NCBI GenBank assembly: GCA_947455205.1
Contig: CANGNF010000042.1
Span: 1-45,521 of the forward strand
Source: Acetobacteraceae bacterium
GTDB lineage: Bacteria > Pseudomonadota > Alphaproteobacteria > Acetobacterales > Acetobacteraceae
Direction of reading: 5' to 3'
DNA length: 45,521 bases
Part shown: piece by piece, positions 8,478-16,904 of the stretch
How the letters are laid out: each line of letters starts with the position of its first letter
How positions within the stretch are numbered: position 1 is the first letter of the stretch
The notes under the pieces: generated by a model
Told to the model about the DNA's origin: nothing
The model's input: the letters and a program-made list of their open reading frames with translations, nothing else
Databases searched by the model: none
Made by a program: the position numbers and the translations under genes

Positions 8478-8521
8478 ACGGGCGCGGGCGGTGCGGTGAC
8501 GCGCCTGCCCGCGCAGCCCGT
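8478..8521. terminator. Interrupted GC hairpin between convergent genes
   Basis: ACGGGC GCGGGC (8478-8489) can pair with GCCCGC (8507-8512) and GCCCGT (8516-8521), leaving a three-base bulge GCA. It lies between the converging stops at 8473 and 8543 and could end transcripts from both sides. It lacks a T tract, so factor-independent termination is doubtful. Confidence 0.35.
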
Positions 8522-8542
8522 CGCCGTGACGGCGTCGCGCGG

Positions 8543-10657
8543 CTAGACCCGCGCGAAGCTGTGCAGGCTGCGCTGTTCCAGGTAATCCAGCCGGGCCGCG
8601 AAGTCGTCGGTGCGGCTGACCATCACGCTCAGCACGCCGCAGCCGACCTCGCGCGTGTCGCCCGGGGTGATGTTGGCCAGGGGCACGGCCTCCGGGGCGT
8701 CGATCTCCACCAGCACTTCCGGCCAGGCATCGCCCGGCACCTCCATGGCGCAGAACACCACCTGGCGGGGCACGCCCTCGATGAAGCCGAAGGGGCGGGT
8801 GATGCCGCCGGCGGGGCCGGCGCGCAGGCCGATGCGCCAGGGCGCCGGCGGTGCGACGAATTGCACGATGACGCGCAGCGGCGCGGTGCCCGCCATCTCC
8901 GCCAGCGGCAGGCGCAGCGAGATGCGGCCGGGCCGGCACCAGCAGCCCCAGTTCTCCAGCGGCATCCAGTTGTCGCCCTCGCGCACCAGCTCGGCGGCAG
9001 CCATGGCCAGGCGCGGCGCCGGGCCGGTGAGGGTGCGGAAGTCCAGCACCTCGCCGGGGCGGAGCGCCAGGCGGCGGGCCGGCGGCGCCATGCCGGCGGC
9101 GGCGGCGACATGGCCGGCAAGCTGGCTGGCCAGCGCCGACCAGGGGCGCAGGCGGACCTCGGCGCGCAGCCGGGCCTCGGCGGCGGCGCGGAAGCTGGGC
9201 TGGAACAGCATGGCCTCCAGCTTCGCGGCCAGGTCGGGCACGTCGTCGGTGGCGAAGAACACCGCGCCGCCGGCCCCGGCCTCCGGCAAGGAGGAGTTGT
9301 CGGCGACCAGGGCGACCTTGCCGAAGGCGAAGCTCTCGGTGACCGGCAGGCCCCAGCCTTCATAGAAGCTGTTGAACAGGGTGAACTCGCAGCCGCGATA
9401 GAGCCCGGCCAGCGCGTCATCCGGCACGCCGTGCAGCAGGCGGACATGGCCTTGCAGCGCGTCGTCGGCAGCCAGCAGCTCCAGCGCCGGCTCGGCCAGC
9501 CAGCCGCGCTTGCCGACGCAGACCAGTTCGGGAATCGCCTCGGCCCCGTGCAGCCGCAGCAGGCGCTGCCAGGCGCGGAACACCATCAGGTGGTTCTTGC
9601 GGCCCTCGATGGTGGCGACGAACAGGATGTAGGGGCGGGTCGCCGTGGGCGGCGCGGGCGGAGTCGCCGCGGGCGGCGCGGAAGGGGTTCCCGGGGCCTC
9701 GGCGCCGGCGGCCGCCGCGCTGCCGTCATCGGCGTCCAGCGGCAGGGTGAAGGTGGGGATGGCGATGCCGGGCAGCACCGTCGCGCGCAGCCGCTCGAAG
9801 TCGCGGCGCGTGCTGTCGGAGATCACCACCACGGCGTCCGCCAGCAGGCAGAGTTGGGCGAACCAGCGGGCGAACTCATCCACCAGCGCGGCGGCGCAGT
9901 GCTGCGGCTGCAGCAGCGGGATGCAGTCGTACAGGAAGGGGATGTAGCGGATGCTGTGCAGGCGCTTCAGCTCGGCCACGCGGCGCATGTAGTCCGGCTG
10001 CCACCAGCTGCTGCCCAGGTTGACCAGGCTGGCGCCGGGGGCAAAGCGGCAGGGCGCGGCGTGGCGCACGGCCTCGGCGATGGCGGCCAGGGCCTGCTGC
10101 CAGTCCGGCTCCTCCATGGCGCTGCTGGTGCGGCTGAGCGCGGCGAGGCGCAGGAACAACGCGGAGGGCACCAGCTTCCAGCTGGCGCTGTCCAGGTGGT
10201 AGGCGCAGGCGGCGACCAGCGCCTCGCCCGGCGCGGCCAGGATCTCGCGCAGGATGTTGAGCTGGACGCGCTGAATGCCCGTGGGCGTGCGGCAGGCGCG
10301 GAAATAATCCAGCAGGTCGGAGACATCGAACAGCATGACCCCGGGCGGCGTGGCCGCGGCGGCGCCGGGGGTGGCGGCCAACAGCGCGGCGGCTTCCTCG
10401 GCCCGGCCCAGCTCCGCCAGCGCCTCGGCCAGCCGGCGGGCCACCAGCGGGTCGCGCGGCGCCAGGCGCTCGGCCTGGCGGTACAGCAGCAGCGCGGCGG
10501 GCAGGTCGCCGGCGGCGCGCTGGCAGTCGGCGTAGCGGCGCCAGGCCTTGGCATCCGCCGGCACGCGGTCCAGGTAGGCGATGTAGGCGCTGGCGGCCGC
10601 GCGCAGCTCGCCGGTGGCGTGCAGCGCGTCGGCTTCGGCAAGCAAGGCAGCCGGCAT
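8543..10657 (-). CDS. Large glycosyltransferase family 4 protein with TPR N-terminus and C-terminal beta domain
   Basis: This 704-residue protein has three parts. Residues 1-95 are TPR-like helical repeats (AWRRYADCQRAAGDLPAALL). Residues about 105-520 are a GT-B glycosyltransferase with a start pattern FDVSDLLDYFRACRTPTGIQ, the family segment YILFVATIEGRKNHL, and the donor-site motif EGWGLPVTESFAFGK with LPEAG after it. Residues 530-704 are a beta-rich, non-catalytic tail. Pro/Ala-rich linkers interrupt the domain near 320-345. It presumably adds a sugar during surface-polysaccharide synthesis in the cytoplasm. Its ATG shares one base with the stop of manC (TGATG), so the two genes form an operon and the donor could be GDP-mannose or a sugar derived from it. 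The sugar specificity is not visible. Confidence 0.82.
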   Translation of the reverse strand: MPAALLAEADALHATGELRAAASAYIAYLDRVPADAKAWRRYADCQRAAGDLPAALLLYRQAERLAPRDPLVARRLAEALAELGRAEEAAALLAATPGAAAATPPGVMLFDVSDLLDYFRACRTPTGIQRVQLNILREILAAPGEALVAACAYHLDSASWKLVPSALFLRLAALSRTSSAMEEPDWQQALAAIAEAVRHAAPCRFAPGASLVNLGSSWWQPDYMRRVAELKRLHSIRYIPFLYDCIPLLQPQHCAAALVDEFARWFAQLCLLADAVVVISDSTRRDFERLRATVLPGIAIPTFTLPLDADDGSAAAAGAEAPGTPSAPPAATPPAPPTATRPYILFVATIEGRKNHLMVFRAWQRLLRLHGAEAIPELVCVGKRGWLAEPALELLAADDALQGHVRLLHGVPDDALAGLYRGCEFTLFNSFYEGWGLPVTESFAFGKVALVADNSSLPEAGAGGAVFFATDDVPDLAAKLEAMLFQPSFRAAAEARLRAEVRLRPWSALASQLAGHVAAAAGMAPPARRLALRPGEVLDFRTLTGPAPRLAMAAAELVREGDNWMPLENWGCWCRPGRISLRLPLAEMAGTAPLRVIVQFVAPPAPWRIGLRAGPAGGITRPFGFIEGVPRQVVFCAMEVPGDAWPEVLVEIDAPEAVPLANITPGDTREVGCGVLSVMVSRTDDFAARLDYLEQRSLHSFARV

Positions 10658-12087
10658 CAGCTGCGCCCGTAGGTGTCCTCGATCCGGACGATGTCGTCCT
10701 CGCCCAGGTAGCTGCCGGCCTGCACTTCTATGAGTGTCAGCGGGATCTTGCCGGGGTTGACCAGGCGGTGGACGCAGCCCAGCGGCAGGTAGACGCTCTC
10801 ATTCTCGCGCAGCAGGATTTCCTCCTGGTCGCGTGTGACGATGGCAGTGCCGCTGACCACCACCCAATGCTCGGCACGGTGGAAGTGCTTCTGCAGGGAA
10901 AGCTTCTGGCCGGGGCGGACGCTGATCTTCTTGACCTGGAAGCGGTCGCCCATGATCAGGCCTTCATAATGGCCCCAGGGGCGGTACATGCGCTGGTGCT
11001 CGGTGGCCTGCTTGATGCCCTTGGCGCGCAGCCGATCCACGATCTTCTTGGCGTCCTGCGCGTGGTTGCGGCGCATCACCAGCACCGCGTCCGGCGTAGT
11101 CACCACGACCGTGTCGCGCATGCCGACCACGGCGGTCAGGATGCCTTCGCTGCGGACATAGCAGCGGTCGTTGTCCAGCATCTCCACCGGGCCCTGGCTG
11201 GCATTGCCGGCGGCGTCCTTGTCGGCGACTTCCCAGATGGCGGCCCAGCTGCCCAGGTCGGACCAGCCGAGGCTGGCCGGCACCACGGCGGCGTGGCTGG
11301 TCTTCTCCATGACCGCGTAGTCGATGGAAACCGAGGTGGCCTGGCCGAAGGCGGTGGGGTCCAGGCGGATGAAGTCCAGGTCGCGCTTGGCCGCGGCGAC
11401 GGCCTGGCGCACCGCGGCCAGCAGCGCCGGCTCATAGCGTTCCAGCTCGGCCAGCAGGGTGCCGGCGGTGGCGACGAACATGCCGGAATTCCACAGGTGC
11501 TTGCCGCCGGCCAGGAAGTCCGCGGCGCGCTGGGCGTCCGGCTTCTCCACGAAGCGGGCCAGGGCCAGCACGCCGGGGGCCTCGGCCAGCGGGGCGCCGG
11601 TCTCGATGTAGCCATAGCCGGTCTCCGGCGCCGTCGGCTGCATGCCGAAGGTGACGATCCGGCCGGCGCGGGCGGCGACGGCGGCCTGGGCCAGCGCGGC
11701 GTGCAGCGCCGGCACATCGGCGATCACGGCGTCCGACGCCATGATCCAGCACAACGTCTCCGGGCTGGCTTCCCCGGCCACGACGGCGGCGGCGGCGATG
11801 GCCGGGGCGCTGTTGCGGCCCACCGGTTCCAGCATGATCCGCGGGCCCGGCACATTGGCCGCGCGCAGCTGCTCGGCCACCAGGAAGCGATGCGCCTCGT
11901 TGCAAATCACCACGGGGGGCGCGAAGCCCGGCCCCATGGCCCGCAGCGCGGTCTGCTGCAGCATGGACTGGTCCGACACCAGGGGCAGGAATTGCTTGGG
12001 GAAGCTTTCCCGCGACAACGGCCACAGCCGGGTGCCGGTGCCGCCGCAGAGAATGACGGGAACGATGCGGTGGTCGGACGCGGCCAT
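10657..12087 (-). CDS. manC: Mannose-1-phosphate guanylyltransferase / mannose-6-phosphate isomerase
   Basis: This bifunctional enzyme makes mannose-1-phosphate and GDP-mannose for polysaccharide synthesis. From the ATG at 12087 it has 476 residues, the normal size. The start is supported by GAGGA five bases upstream; an ATG 33 bases earlier lacks this. The N-terminal pyrophosphorylase signature GGTGTRLWPLSRESFPKQFL is near residues 14-33, followed by ETGYGYIE, FVEKP, WNSGMFV, SIDYAVMEKT and GWSDLGSW. The C-terminal cupin-type isomerase domain shows QKHFHRAEHWVVVSGTA. One oddity: the usual P-[AS]-D-H-x-I loop reads ASDAVI, so the normally conserved His is Ala. The other motifs are intact. Confidence 0.92.
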   Translation of the reverse strand: MAASDHRIVPVILCGGTGTRLWPLSRESFPKQFLPLVSDQSMLQQTALRAMGPGFAPPVVICNEAHRFLVAEQLRAANVPGPRIMLEPVGRNSAPAIAAAAVVAGEASPETLCWIMASDAVIADVPALHAALAQAAVAARAGRIVTFGMQPTAPETGYGYIETGAPLAEAPGVLALARFVEKPDAQRAADFLAGGKHLWNSGMFVATAGTLLAELERYEPALLAAVRQAVAAAKRDLDFIRLDPTAFGQATSVSIDYAVMEKTSHAAVVPASLGWSDLGSWAAIWEVADKDAAGNASQGPVEMLDNDRCYVRSEGILTAVVGMRDTVVVTTPDAVLVMRRNHAQDAKKIVDRLRAKGIKQATEHQRMYRPWGHYEGLIMGDRFQVKKISVRPGQKLSLQKHFHRAEHWVVVSGTAIVTRDQEEILLRENESVYLPLGCVHRLVNPGKIPLTLIEVQAGSYLGEDDIVRIEDTYGRS

Positions 12088-12646
12088 GGAATCCTCACTG
12101 GCAAGGCCGCCCCATATCATGGGCGACTGCGGCGATCATCGCGCAGTGCGGCGGCGAATTGAAGGCAAGTGCGCGCGGCGGCGGCGCGGGTTCCGCCCCA
12201 GCGTCGCCGGGCGGCGGTAAAGCAATCGCCAATCGTTGCCGAGGGCGGGGGCGTGGCAGGCCTCAGCCCAGCAGCCAGGCCGCCGCCAGCACCAGGGGGG
12301 AAGCCAGCACCAGCACCGCCAGGCCGCGCAGCAGCAGCACCGCGAAGGCCGCGAGCCATTCGCCGGCGCCGCGCGCCGCCAGGCCGGGCACGGCGGCCAG
12401 GTCAACCGTATGTCGCGTGGACTGCACCGAATTGCCTCACGGATAGCCGCAGCGGGAGGGTTCCCGCAGGGCGGGATGAAGCCTGGACGGGGTTCGCCTG
12501 ACAAGGGAAATCGGCGCCGCGCGCGCGGTTTGCGCGTGAGGTGCGACCCGCCGGCCGCCGGCTTCCGCAACGGCGGCCGACCGCCTAATGTGCCGCCGCG
12601 GCGCGGCACGGGATCGGCGGCGCCGCAATGGTTGCAGGGAGACGGC
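12088..12646. other. Divergent 559-base gap between manC and a glycosyltransferase
   Basis: This gap holds one short membrane-protein gene (12263-12427, minus strand), described separately. The remaining parts, 12088-12262 and 12428-12646, are GC-rich, and their open frames are Arg/Pro-rich on both strands, like non-coding DNA. Promoters for manC (leftward) and for the 12647 glycosyltransferase (rightward) must lie here, but no convincing -35/-10 pair was seen. Confidence 0.5.
12263..12427 (-). CDS. Short membrane protein (54 residues), unknown function
   Basis: A frame from GTG at 12427 to TGA at 12263 encodes 54 residues beginning VQSTRHTVDLAAVPGLAARG. It ends with a strongly hydrophobic segment (about residues 24-54, with an Arg at 34 dividing two short hydrophobic runs) such as AVLVLASPLVLAAAWLLG. 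GAGG stands seven bases before the GTG, a good ribosome-binding site. The composition is that of a membrane peptide rather than of a shadow frame. It lies alone between two polysaccharide genes on the same strand as manC. The function is not recognisable. The main doubts are the GTG start and the small size. Confidence 0.5.
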   Translation of the reverse strand: MQSTRHTVDLAAVPGLAARGAGEWLAAFAVLLLRGLAVLVLASPLVLAAAWLLG

Positions 12647-13987
12647 ATGACGGCACGCCCAAGGGTCTTCCTGGATGGCTACAACCTGGCATTGGACCAA
12701 GGCACCGGGGTGGCGACCTATGCCCGCAACCTCAGCTTTGCCATGGGCCGGCTGGGCTATGAGACGGGGGTGCTGTACGGCACCCGCGCCGCGCCCTCGA
12801 TCAACCCGCTGATCCGCGAGATCGCCTTCTTCGACGAACGCGTCGGCGACACCGCGCTGTGGCTGCAGCTGGCGCGCCGGGTGCGCGGCCTGTTCCGCGC
12901 GCCATTGGGTGAGGTGGCGCGGCGGGTGCCGATCACCGGCACCGTCATCAGCACCACCTTCAACGACCGGCTGCCGCATTTCGACGAGATCTGGAATGCG
13001 CGCGACCTGTTCCAGCAATCCACCGCGCATTTCCGCTTCTACGGCAACCGGCTGGCGGCCAGGGTGGCGGACCGGCCGAAGCTGATGCACTGGACCTATC
13101 CGCTGGCGCTGCGGCTGCCGGGGGCGCTGAACATCTACACGCTGCACGACCTGGTGCCGCTGCGGCTGCCCTACACCACGCTGGACAACAAGCGGCGCTA
13201 CTGGAAGCTGAACCGCATGCTGACCCAGAAGGCGGACCACATCGTCACCGTGTCGGAAGCCAGCCGCCGCGACATCATCAACCTGCTGGGCTGCGACCCT
13301 TCCCGCGTGACCAATACCTACCAGGCGGTGGATATCCCCGCGAAGTTCCGCAACCTGCCGCTGGAGATGGCACAGGCCGAGGTGCGCGGCAGCTTCGGGC
13401 TGGAGCCGGACAACTACTACCTGTTCTTCGGCGCCATCGAGCCGAAGAAGAATGTCGGCCGGATGATCCAGGCCTACCTGGCCTCGGGCGTGGACGCGCC
13501 GCTGGTGATCGTGGGCAAGAAGGCGTGGAAGAGCGAGGAGGAGCTGCGGCTGATCTTCGACGACCACATCCGCAGCATGGTGCTGGAGAACAACCAGCTG
13601 CGCACCAGGCGCAAGATCATCCTGCTGGACTACGCGCCGTTCCGGCTGCTGGTGAATCTGATCCGCGGCGCCCGCGCCGTGCTGTTCCCCTCGCTGTACG
13701 AGGGCTTCGGCCTGCCGGCGCTGGAGGCGATGCTGCTGGGCGCGCCGGTGATCACCAGCAACACCTCTTCCCTGCCGGAGGTGGTGGGCGATGCGGCGCT
13801 GACCGTGGACCCCTACGACGTGGCGCAGCTGGTGCAGGCGATCCAGGCGGTGGACCGCGACCCCGGGCTGCGCGCCCGGCTGGCCGCCGCCGGGCCGGAA
13901 CGCGCCGCGCTGTTCAGCCCGGAACGCTATGCCGAGCGGCTGGGCCGGCTGTACACCTCGCTGGGCGTGCCGCCGCCGGCGGCCTGA
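12647..13987 (+). CDS. Glycosyltransferase family 4 protein (surface polysaccharide)
   Basis: The 446-residue protein starts at the ATG at 12647, with AGGGAGA just upstream; the longer frame from 12236 reads Arg/Pro-rich nonsense and is rejected. It begins [20 protein letters not shown], the acceptor-side motif of GT-B enzymes ('G.Gvaty.r.L'). Later motifs are [41 protein letters not shown] and the donor-site [19 protein letters not shown] with SLPEV. It resembles mannosyltransferases of the WbdA/WbaZ kind, but the donor is not certain. The DUF4214-like gene follows 12 bases after its stop, then another glycosyltransferase, giving a three-gene unit. Confidence 0.87.
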   Translation: MTARPRVFLDGYNLALDQGTGVATYARNLSFAMGRLGYETGVLYGTRAAPSINPLIREIAFFDERVGDTALWLQLARRVRGLFRAPLGEVARRVPITGTVISTTFNDRLPHFDEIWNARDLFQQSTAHFRFYGNRLAARVADRPKLMHWTYPLALRLPGALNIYTLHDLVPLRLPYTTLDNKRRYWKLNRMLTQKADHIVTVSEASRRDIINLLGCDPSRVTNTYQAVDIPAKFRNLPLEMAQAEVRGSFGLEPDNYYLFFGAIEPKKNVGRMIQAYLASGVDAPLVIVGKKAWKSEEELRLIFDDHIRSMVLENNQLRTRRKIILLDYAPFRLLVNLIRGARAVLFPSLYEGFGLPALEAMLLGAPVITSNTSSLPEVVGDAALTVDPYDVAQLVQAIQAVDRDPGLRARLAAAGPERAALFSPERYAERLGRLYTSLGVPPPAA

Positions 13988-13999
13988 ACGGGAAAGCGC

Positions 14000-14650
14000 A
14001 TGTCCGCACCGCCGCGCCGCCTGGATGCCGCCGAGCTGCTGCACGGCACCGACCATGAGTTCATCGTCAACATGTACCTGGCGGCGCTGCGGCGCTGGCC
14101 GGACGCGGCGGGGTATCGGCGCTTCCTGGGGCTGATCGCCAACCGGCCGGAACGGCGGATGGACGCGCTGCGGGAAGTGGCGGGCAGCGAGGAAGCCCGA
14201 CGGCTGGGCGCGCTGGTGACGGTGCCCGAGCAGGCGCTGCCGGCCGACCCCAACCTGGCGCGCGACGCCATGATGGATGTGCGGACCGAGGTGCTGCAGG
14301 CCGATATCGAGCGGCTGCGCGAGGCGGTCGCGCTGCTCTCCGGCGTGGCCGGGGCCGAGGTGGCCGAGCTGGGACGCGAGCTGGCCGAGGCCCGCGATGC
14401 CGAGCTGCGCGGCGAGATCAACGCGCTGCGGCGCGAGCTGGCCGAGGTGAAGGCAGGCGCGGCACCGGCGGTGGAGCCGGGGCTGCCGATGGCGGAGCCG
14501 GGACTGGCTGTGGCGGAGCCGGGATTGGAAAGCCTGGCGCTGGGGCTGGCGCGGCTGCTGGACGCCCAAGTTACCGCCCAGGTGACCGCCCGGCTGGCAC
14601 CGCTGGAGGAGCGGTTGCGCCAGCTGGAAGCGCGGTTGCCGCCCGGGTGA
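14000..14650 (+). CDS. DUF4214-like / coiled-coil protein between two glycosyltransferases
   Basis: The 216-residue protein starts at the ATG at 14000 after GGGAAA. Residues about 18-70 (FIVNMYLAALRRWPDAAGYRRFL ending in a Ser-Glu-Glu motif) match the pattern of DUF4214, a domain found in S-layer, RTX-type and polysaccharide-linked proteins. Residues 95-155 are a heptad-rich coiled coil (IERLREAVALL, AELGRELAEARDAELRGEI). A short tandem repeat [VA]EPGL[PA][MV]A appears three times near 158-178. A second coiled coil closes the protein. No signal peptide or membrane helix is seen. It may be a scaffold for the adjacent glycosyltransferases; this is inferred from context only. Confidence 0.7.
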   Translation: MSAPPRRLDAAELLHGTDHEFIVNMYLAALRRWPDAAGYRRFLGLIANRPERRMDALREVAGSEEARRLGALVTVPEQALPADPNLARDAMMDVRTEVLQADIERLREAVALLSGVAGAEVAELGRELAEARDAELRGEINALRRELAEVKAGAAPAVEPGLPMAEPGLAVAEPGLESLALGLARLLDAQVTAQVTARLAPLEERLRQLEARLPPG

Positions 14651-14659
14651 GGCGTTGCC

Positions 14660-14748
14660 GGTGGGGCTTGCCCCGGTCAGCGTGGCCCGGCGTGGGCTTC
14701 GCGCCGGTGAGCACGGCCCCGATGGACTTCGCCCAGTGAGCCTGCTCG
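14660..14748 (+). repeat. Three degenerate ~30-base tandem units at a gene start
   Basis: Three imperfect copies (14660-14688, 14689-14720, 14721-14748) share the pattern TGGGCTTCGC-CCGGTGAGC followed by a GC-rich tail. They fill the space between the stop of the DUF4214-like gene and the body of the next glycosyltransferase. Copies two and three each contain GTGAGC. The GTG of the third is the most likely start of the downstream gene. Confidence 0.55.
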
Positions 14749-15935
14749 ACCGCGAGCTGGTGATGGTCTCGCCGCTGCCGCCGCGGCGGTCCGGCATTGC
14801 GGCCTACACCGCGGAGCTGGTGGCGGCGCTGGGCCGGCGGCGGCGGGTGCTGGTGGTGGTGGAACGCGCCGCCGACATCGTGGACCTGCCGGGCGCCGAG
14901 GTGACCTGCCTGGCCGGGCTGGCCGCCGCGCCCTGGCTGGCGGCGCTGCCGCATGTGTACCAGCTGGGCAACAACGCCGACCACGGCTTCGTCCTGCACG
15001 CCTGCCTGCGGCGGCCGGGGCTGCTGGTGCTGCACGACCCGGTGCTGCACCACCTGGTGGAGGAGCTGACCCTGGGGCTGGGCGACCGGGACGGCTATGC
15101 CGCGGTGCTGCGGCACTGCCATGGCGCGGCCGGGGCGCAGGTGGCGCGGCTGCGCGAGTTGGGGGTGTTCTCGGACGCGCAACGCTACCGCATGCCGCTG
15201 CACGACCAGATGGTAGCGGCGGCCAGGGGCGTGCTGGTGCACAGCGCGCATGCCGCCGGCGGGCTGCGCGGGGCGCGGCCGGGGCGGGTCCGGGTGGTGC
15301 GGCACCATGTCTCGCCGGCGGTGTGGGGCTGGGACGGGGTCAGCCAGGCCGAGGCGCGGCGCCGGCTGGGCGTGGCGCCGGAGGTGCCGCTGCTGCTCTC
15401 GCTGGGCTTCGCCACCGGGCCGAAGCAACTGCCGCTGGTGCTGCGGGCGCTGGCCCGGCTGCGGGAGGCCGGGCAGGACTTCCACTACGTGATCGGCGGC
15501 GCGGCCGAGGCGGCGCTGGAACTGCCGCGGCTGGTCGAGAAGCTGGGCCTGGCCGGGCGGGTGACGCTGACCGGCTGGTTGGCCGAGGACGCCTTCTTCA
15601 CCTGGGCGCGGGCGGCGGACCTGCTGGTGAACCTGCGCTTTCCGGTGGGGGGAGAGACCAGCGGCACGCTGGCGCGGGCGCTGGGGATGGGCCTGCCGGC
15701 GCTGGTCTTCGACCATGGGCCGGCGGCGGAATGGCCCGACGAGGCGGTGTTCAAGCTGGCCTTCTCGGCGGACCCGCTGCCGGGCCTGGCGGCGCGGCTG
15801 GGCGGGCTGCTGGCGGACCGCGCCGGGCTGGCGGCAAAGGGCCGCCGAGCCATGCTGGTGGCGCGGGCCGAGGCCTCGGTGGCGCTTTCGGCCGAGGCCT
15901 ACCTGGCGGCGATCCGCGACTGGGGGCTCAGTTGA
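14736..15935 (+). CDS. Glycosyltransferase (GT-B fold)
   Basis: From the GTG at 14736 the protein has 399 residues. A TTG at 14655 or an ATG at 14763 are also possible, and no strong ribosome-binding site decides between them; I prefer 14736 because homologous enzymes have a few residues before the conserved VSPLPPRRSGIAAYTAEL. Other motifs are VYQLGNNADHGF, LVLHDPVLHH (acceptor-side His region), the nucleotide-binding LSLGFATGPKQLPLVLRAL, and FPVGGETSGTLARALGMGLP. The last replaces the usual E-x7-E donor motif and is typical of a subgroup in rhamnan/mannan clusters. It is the third gene of the polysaccharide unit, and its 3' end overlaps the short minus-strand gene by eight bases. Confidence 0.82.
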   Translation: MSLLDRELVMVSPLPPRRSGIAAYTAELVAALGRRRRVLVVVERAADIVDLPGAEVTCLAGLAAAPWLAALPHVYQLGNNADHGFVLHACLRRPGLLVLHDPVLHHLVEELTLGLGDRDGYAAVLRHCHGAAGAQVARLRELGVFSDAQRYRMPLHDQMVAAARGVLVHSAHAAGGLRGARPGRVRVVRHHVSPAVWGWDGVSQAEARRRLGVAPEVPLLLSLGFATGPKQLPLVLRALARLREAGQDFHYVIGGAAEAALELPRLVEKLGLAGRVTLTGWLAEDAFFTWARAADLLVNLRFPVGGETSGTLARALGMGLPALVFDHGPAAEWPDEAVFKLAFSADPLPGLAARLGGLLADRAGLAAKGRRAMLVARAEASVALSAEAYLAAIRDWGLS

Positions 15936-16086
15936 TGGCCTTCCAGGCGATGCTGAGCAGGGTGCCGACCAGGGCCACGGCGCAGCCCATCAGGGTAAGG
16001 CGCAGCAGCATCAGCGCGATGCCGCCGGCATTCTGCTCGACGGTGCTGGTGCCGGTGGGCTTGGTGCTCAACGGGGCGGCGCTCAT
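15928..16086 (-). CDS. Short membrane protein (52 residues), unknown function
   Basis: ATG at 16086 to TGA at 15928 encodes 52 residues. It starts MSAAPLSTKPTGTSTVEQNA, a soluble polar head, then has one transmembrane helix at about residues 22-47 (ALMLLRLTLMGCAVALVGTLL). AGGA lies nine bases before the ATG. Start, ribosome-binding site and membrane-like composition agree, so it is likely a real single-pass protein. It converges on the upstream glycosyltransferase and overlaps its end by eight bases. I do not recognise a family. A small accessory subunit of a membrane complex is one possibility. Confidence 0.65.
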   Translation of the reverse strand: MSAAPLSTKPTGTSTVEQNAGGIALMLLRLTLMGCAVALVGTLLSIAWKAIN

Positions 16087-16382
16087 CCGGTGCATCCTAT
16101 GGTTGATTTAGCCTGTGAACCTTCCGCAAGGTAGCAGGAAGAATCGCGCTACGCCACAACCCTGGGTATCAAAATGTCGCCGACGCAACCTGCCGGATCT
16201 TGCATGACCGGCCATGCGCCCGTCCTGAACGCAACCGCGACGGGTCCATCCGCTTCACCGCTCCCTGAAGTTTGATACGCACGGGTTTGCAGCCAGGGGT
16301 ATCCATGGAGAGGTGAGATAAGCGCTCCGGCCCGGCCGCTTCCGCGGCGGGGCTCCCCCCGGGTAAGGCTCGAGGCTAGCAG
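16087..16382. other. Divergent intergenic region upstream of the response regulator
   Basis: This 296-base region separates the 52-residue membrane protein (leftward) from the response regulator (rightward). It has relatively AT-rich patches (16095-16200 and around 16270) where promoters are likely. A small hairpin CCTT-CCGC-AAGG occurs at about 16121-16132. No open frame with convincing coding character and no clear sigma-factor boxes were found. Confidence 0.4.
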
Positions 16383-16805
16383 ATGCCGGTACATTCCAAG
16401 CGGGGCCTCAAGGTCCTCGTTGCCGAGGACGAACCCCTGGCGGCCCTGGTGATCGAGGATGTTCTGACCAGCGAAGGGCATGTGGTGGCGCTGGCGCAGG
16501 ATGGTGCCGAGGCGCTGGAACTGGCGGGGCGGGACAGTTTCGACCTGCTGCTGACCGACCTGGCGATGCCCCGCCTGGGGGGCCTGGAACTCATCCAGCG
16601 GCTGCGGCAGAGCCACCCGATGCTGCCTGTGGTTGTCATGACAGGGTTTCTTTCGCCCGCCGCGGCGCAGGAACTGCGCGGCCAGGCCAGGCCGCCGGTG
16701 GCGCTGCTGCAGAAGCCGTTCGAGATCGACCGGCTGCTGGCGGCGCTGGCGCTGGTGCAGGGCCAGCGGGGCGAGGCGGCGGGCCGGGTCAAGGCCGGGC
16801 CCTAG
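16383..16805 (+). CDS. Single-domain (CheY-like) response regulator
   Basis: The 140-residue protein is one receiver domain with no output domain. Acidic residues Glu15 and Asp16 (VLVAEDEPLA), the phospho-acceptor Asp59 (LLLTDLAMP), Thr87 (VVVMTGFL) and Lys111 (LLQKPFEI) are all in place. It should be phosphorylated by a histidine kinase and act through protein contacts, as stand-alone receivers do in alphaproteobacterial stress or motility networks. No kinase gene is next to it, so the partner is unknown. A short Arg/Gly tail follows the domain. Confidence 0.88.
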   Translation: MPVHSKRGLKVLVAEDEPLAALVIEDVLTSEGHVVALAQDGAEALELAGRDSFDLLLTDLAMPRLGGLELIQRLRQSHPMLPVVVMTGFLSPAAAQELRGQARPPVALLQKPFEIDRLLAALALVQGQRGEAAGRVKAGP

Positions 16806-16904
16806 GGCGCCGCCGCCGCTTCCCGGTCATTTTCGCGCATGGCGCTGGCGCCGGAACCCGCTAGCCTGCGGCAAAACCGCGGGGCGTCGCCCCAGGGGGG
16901 GAGC

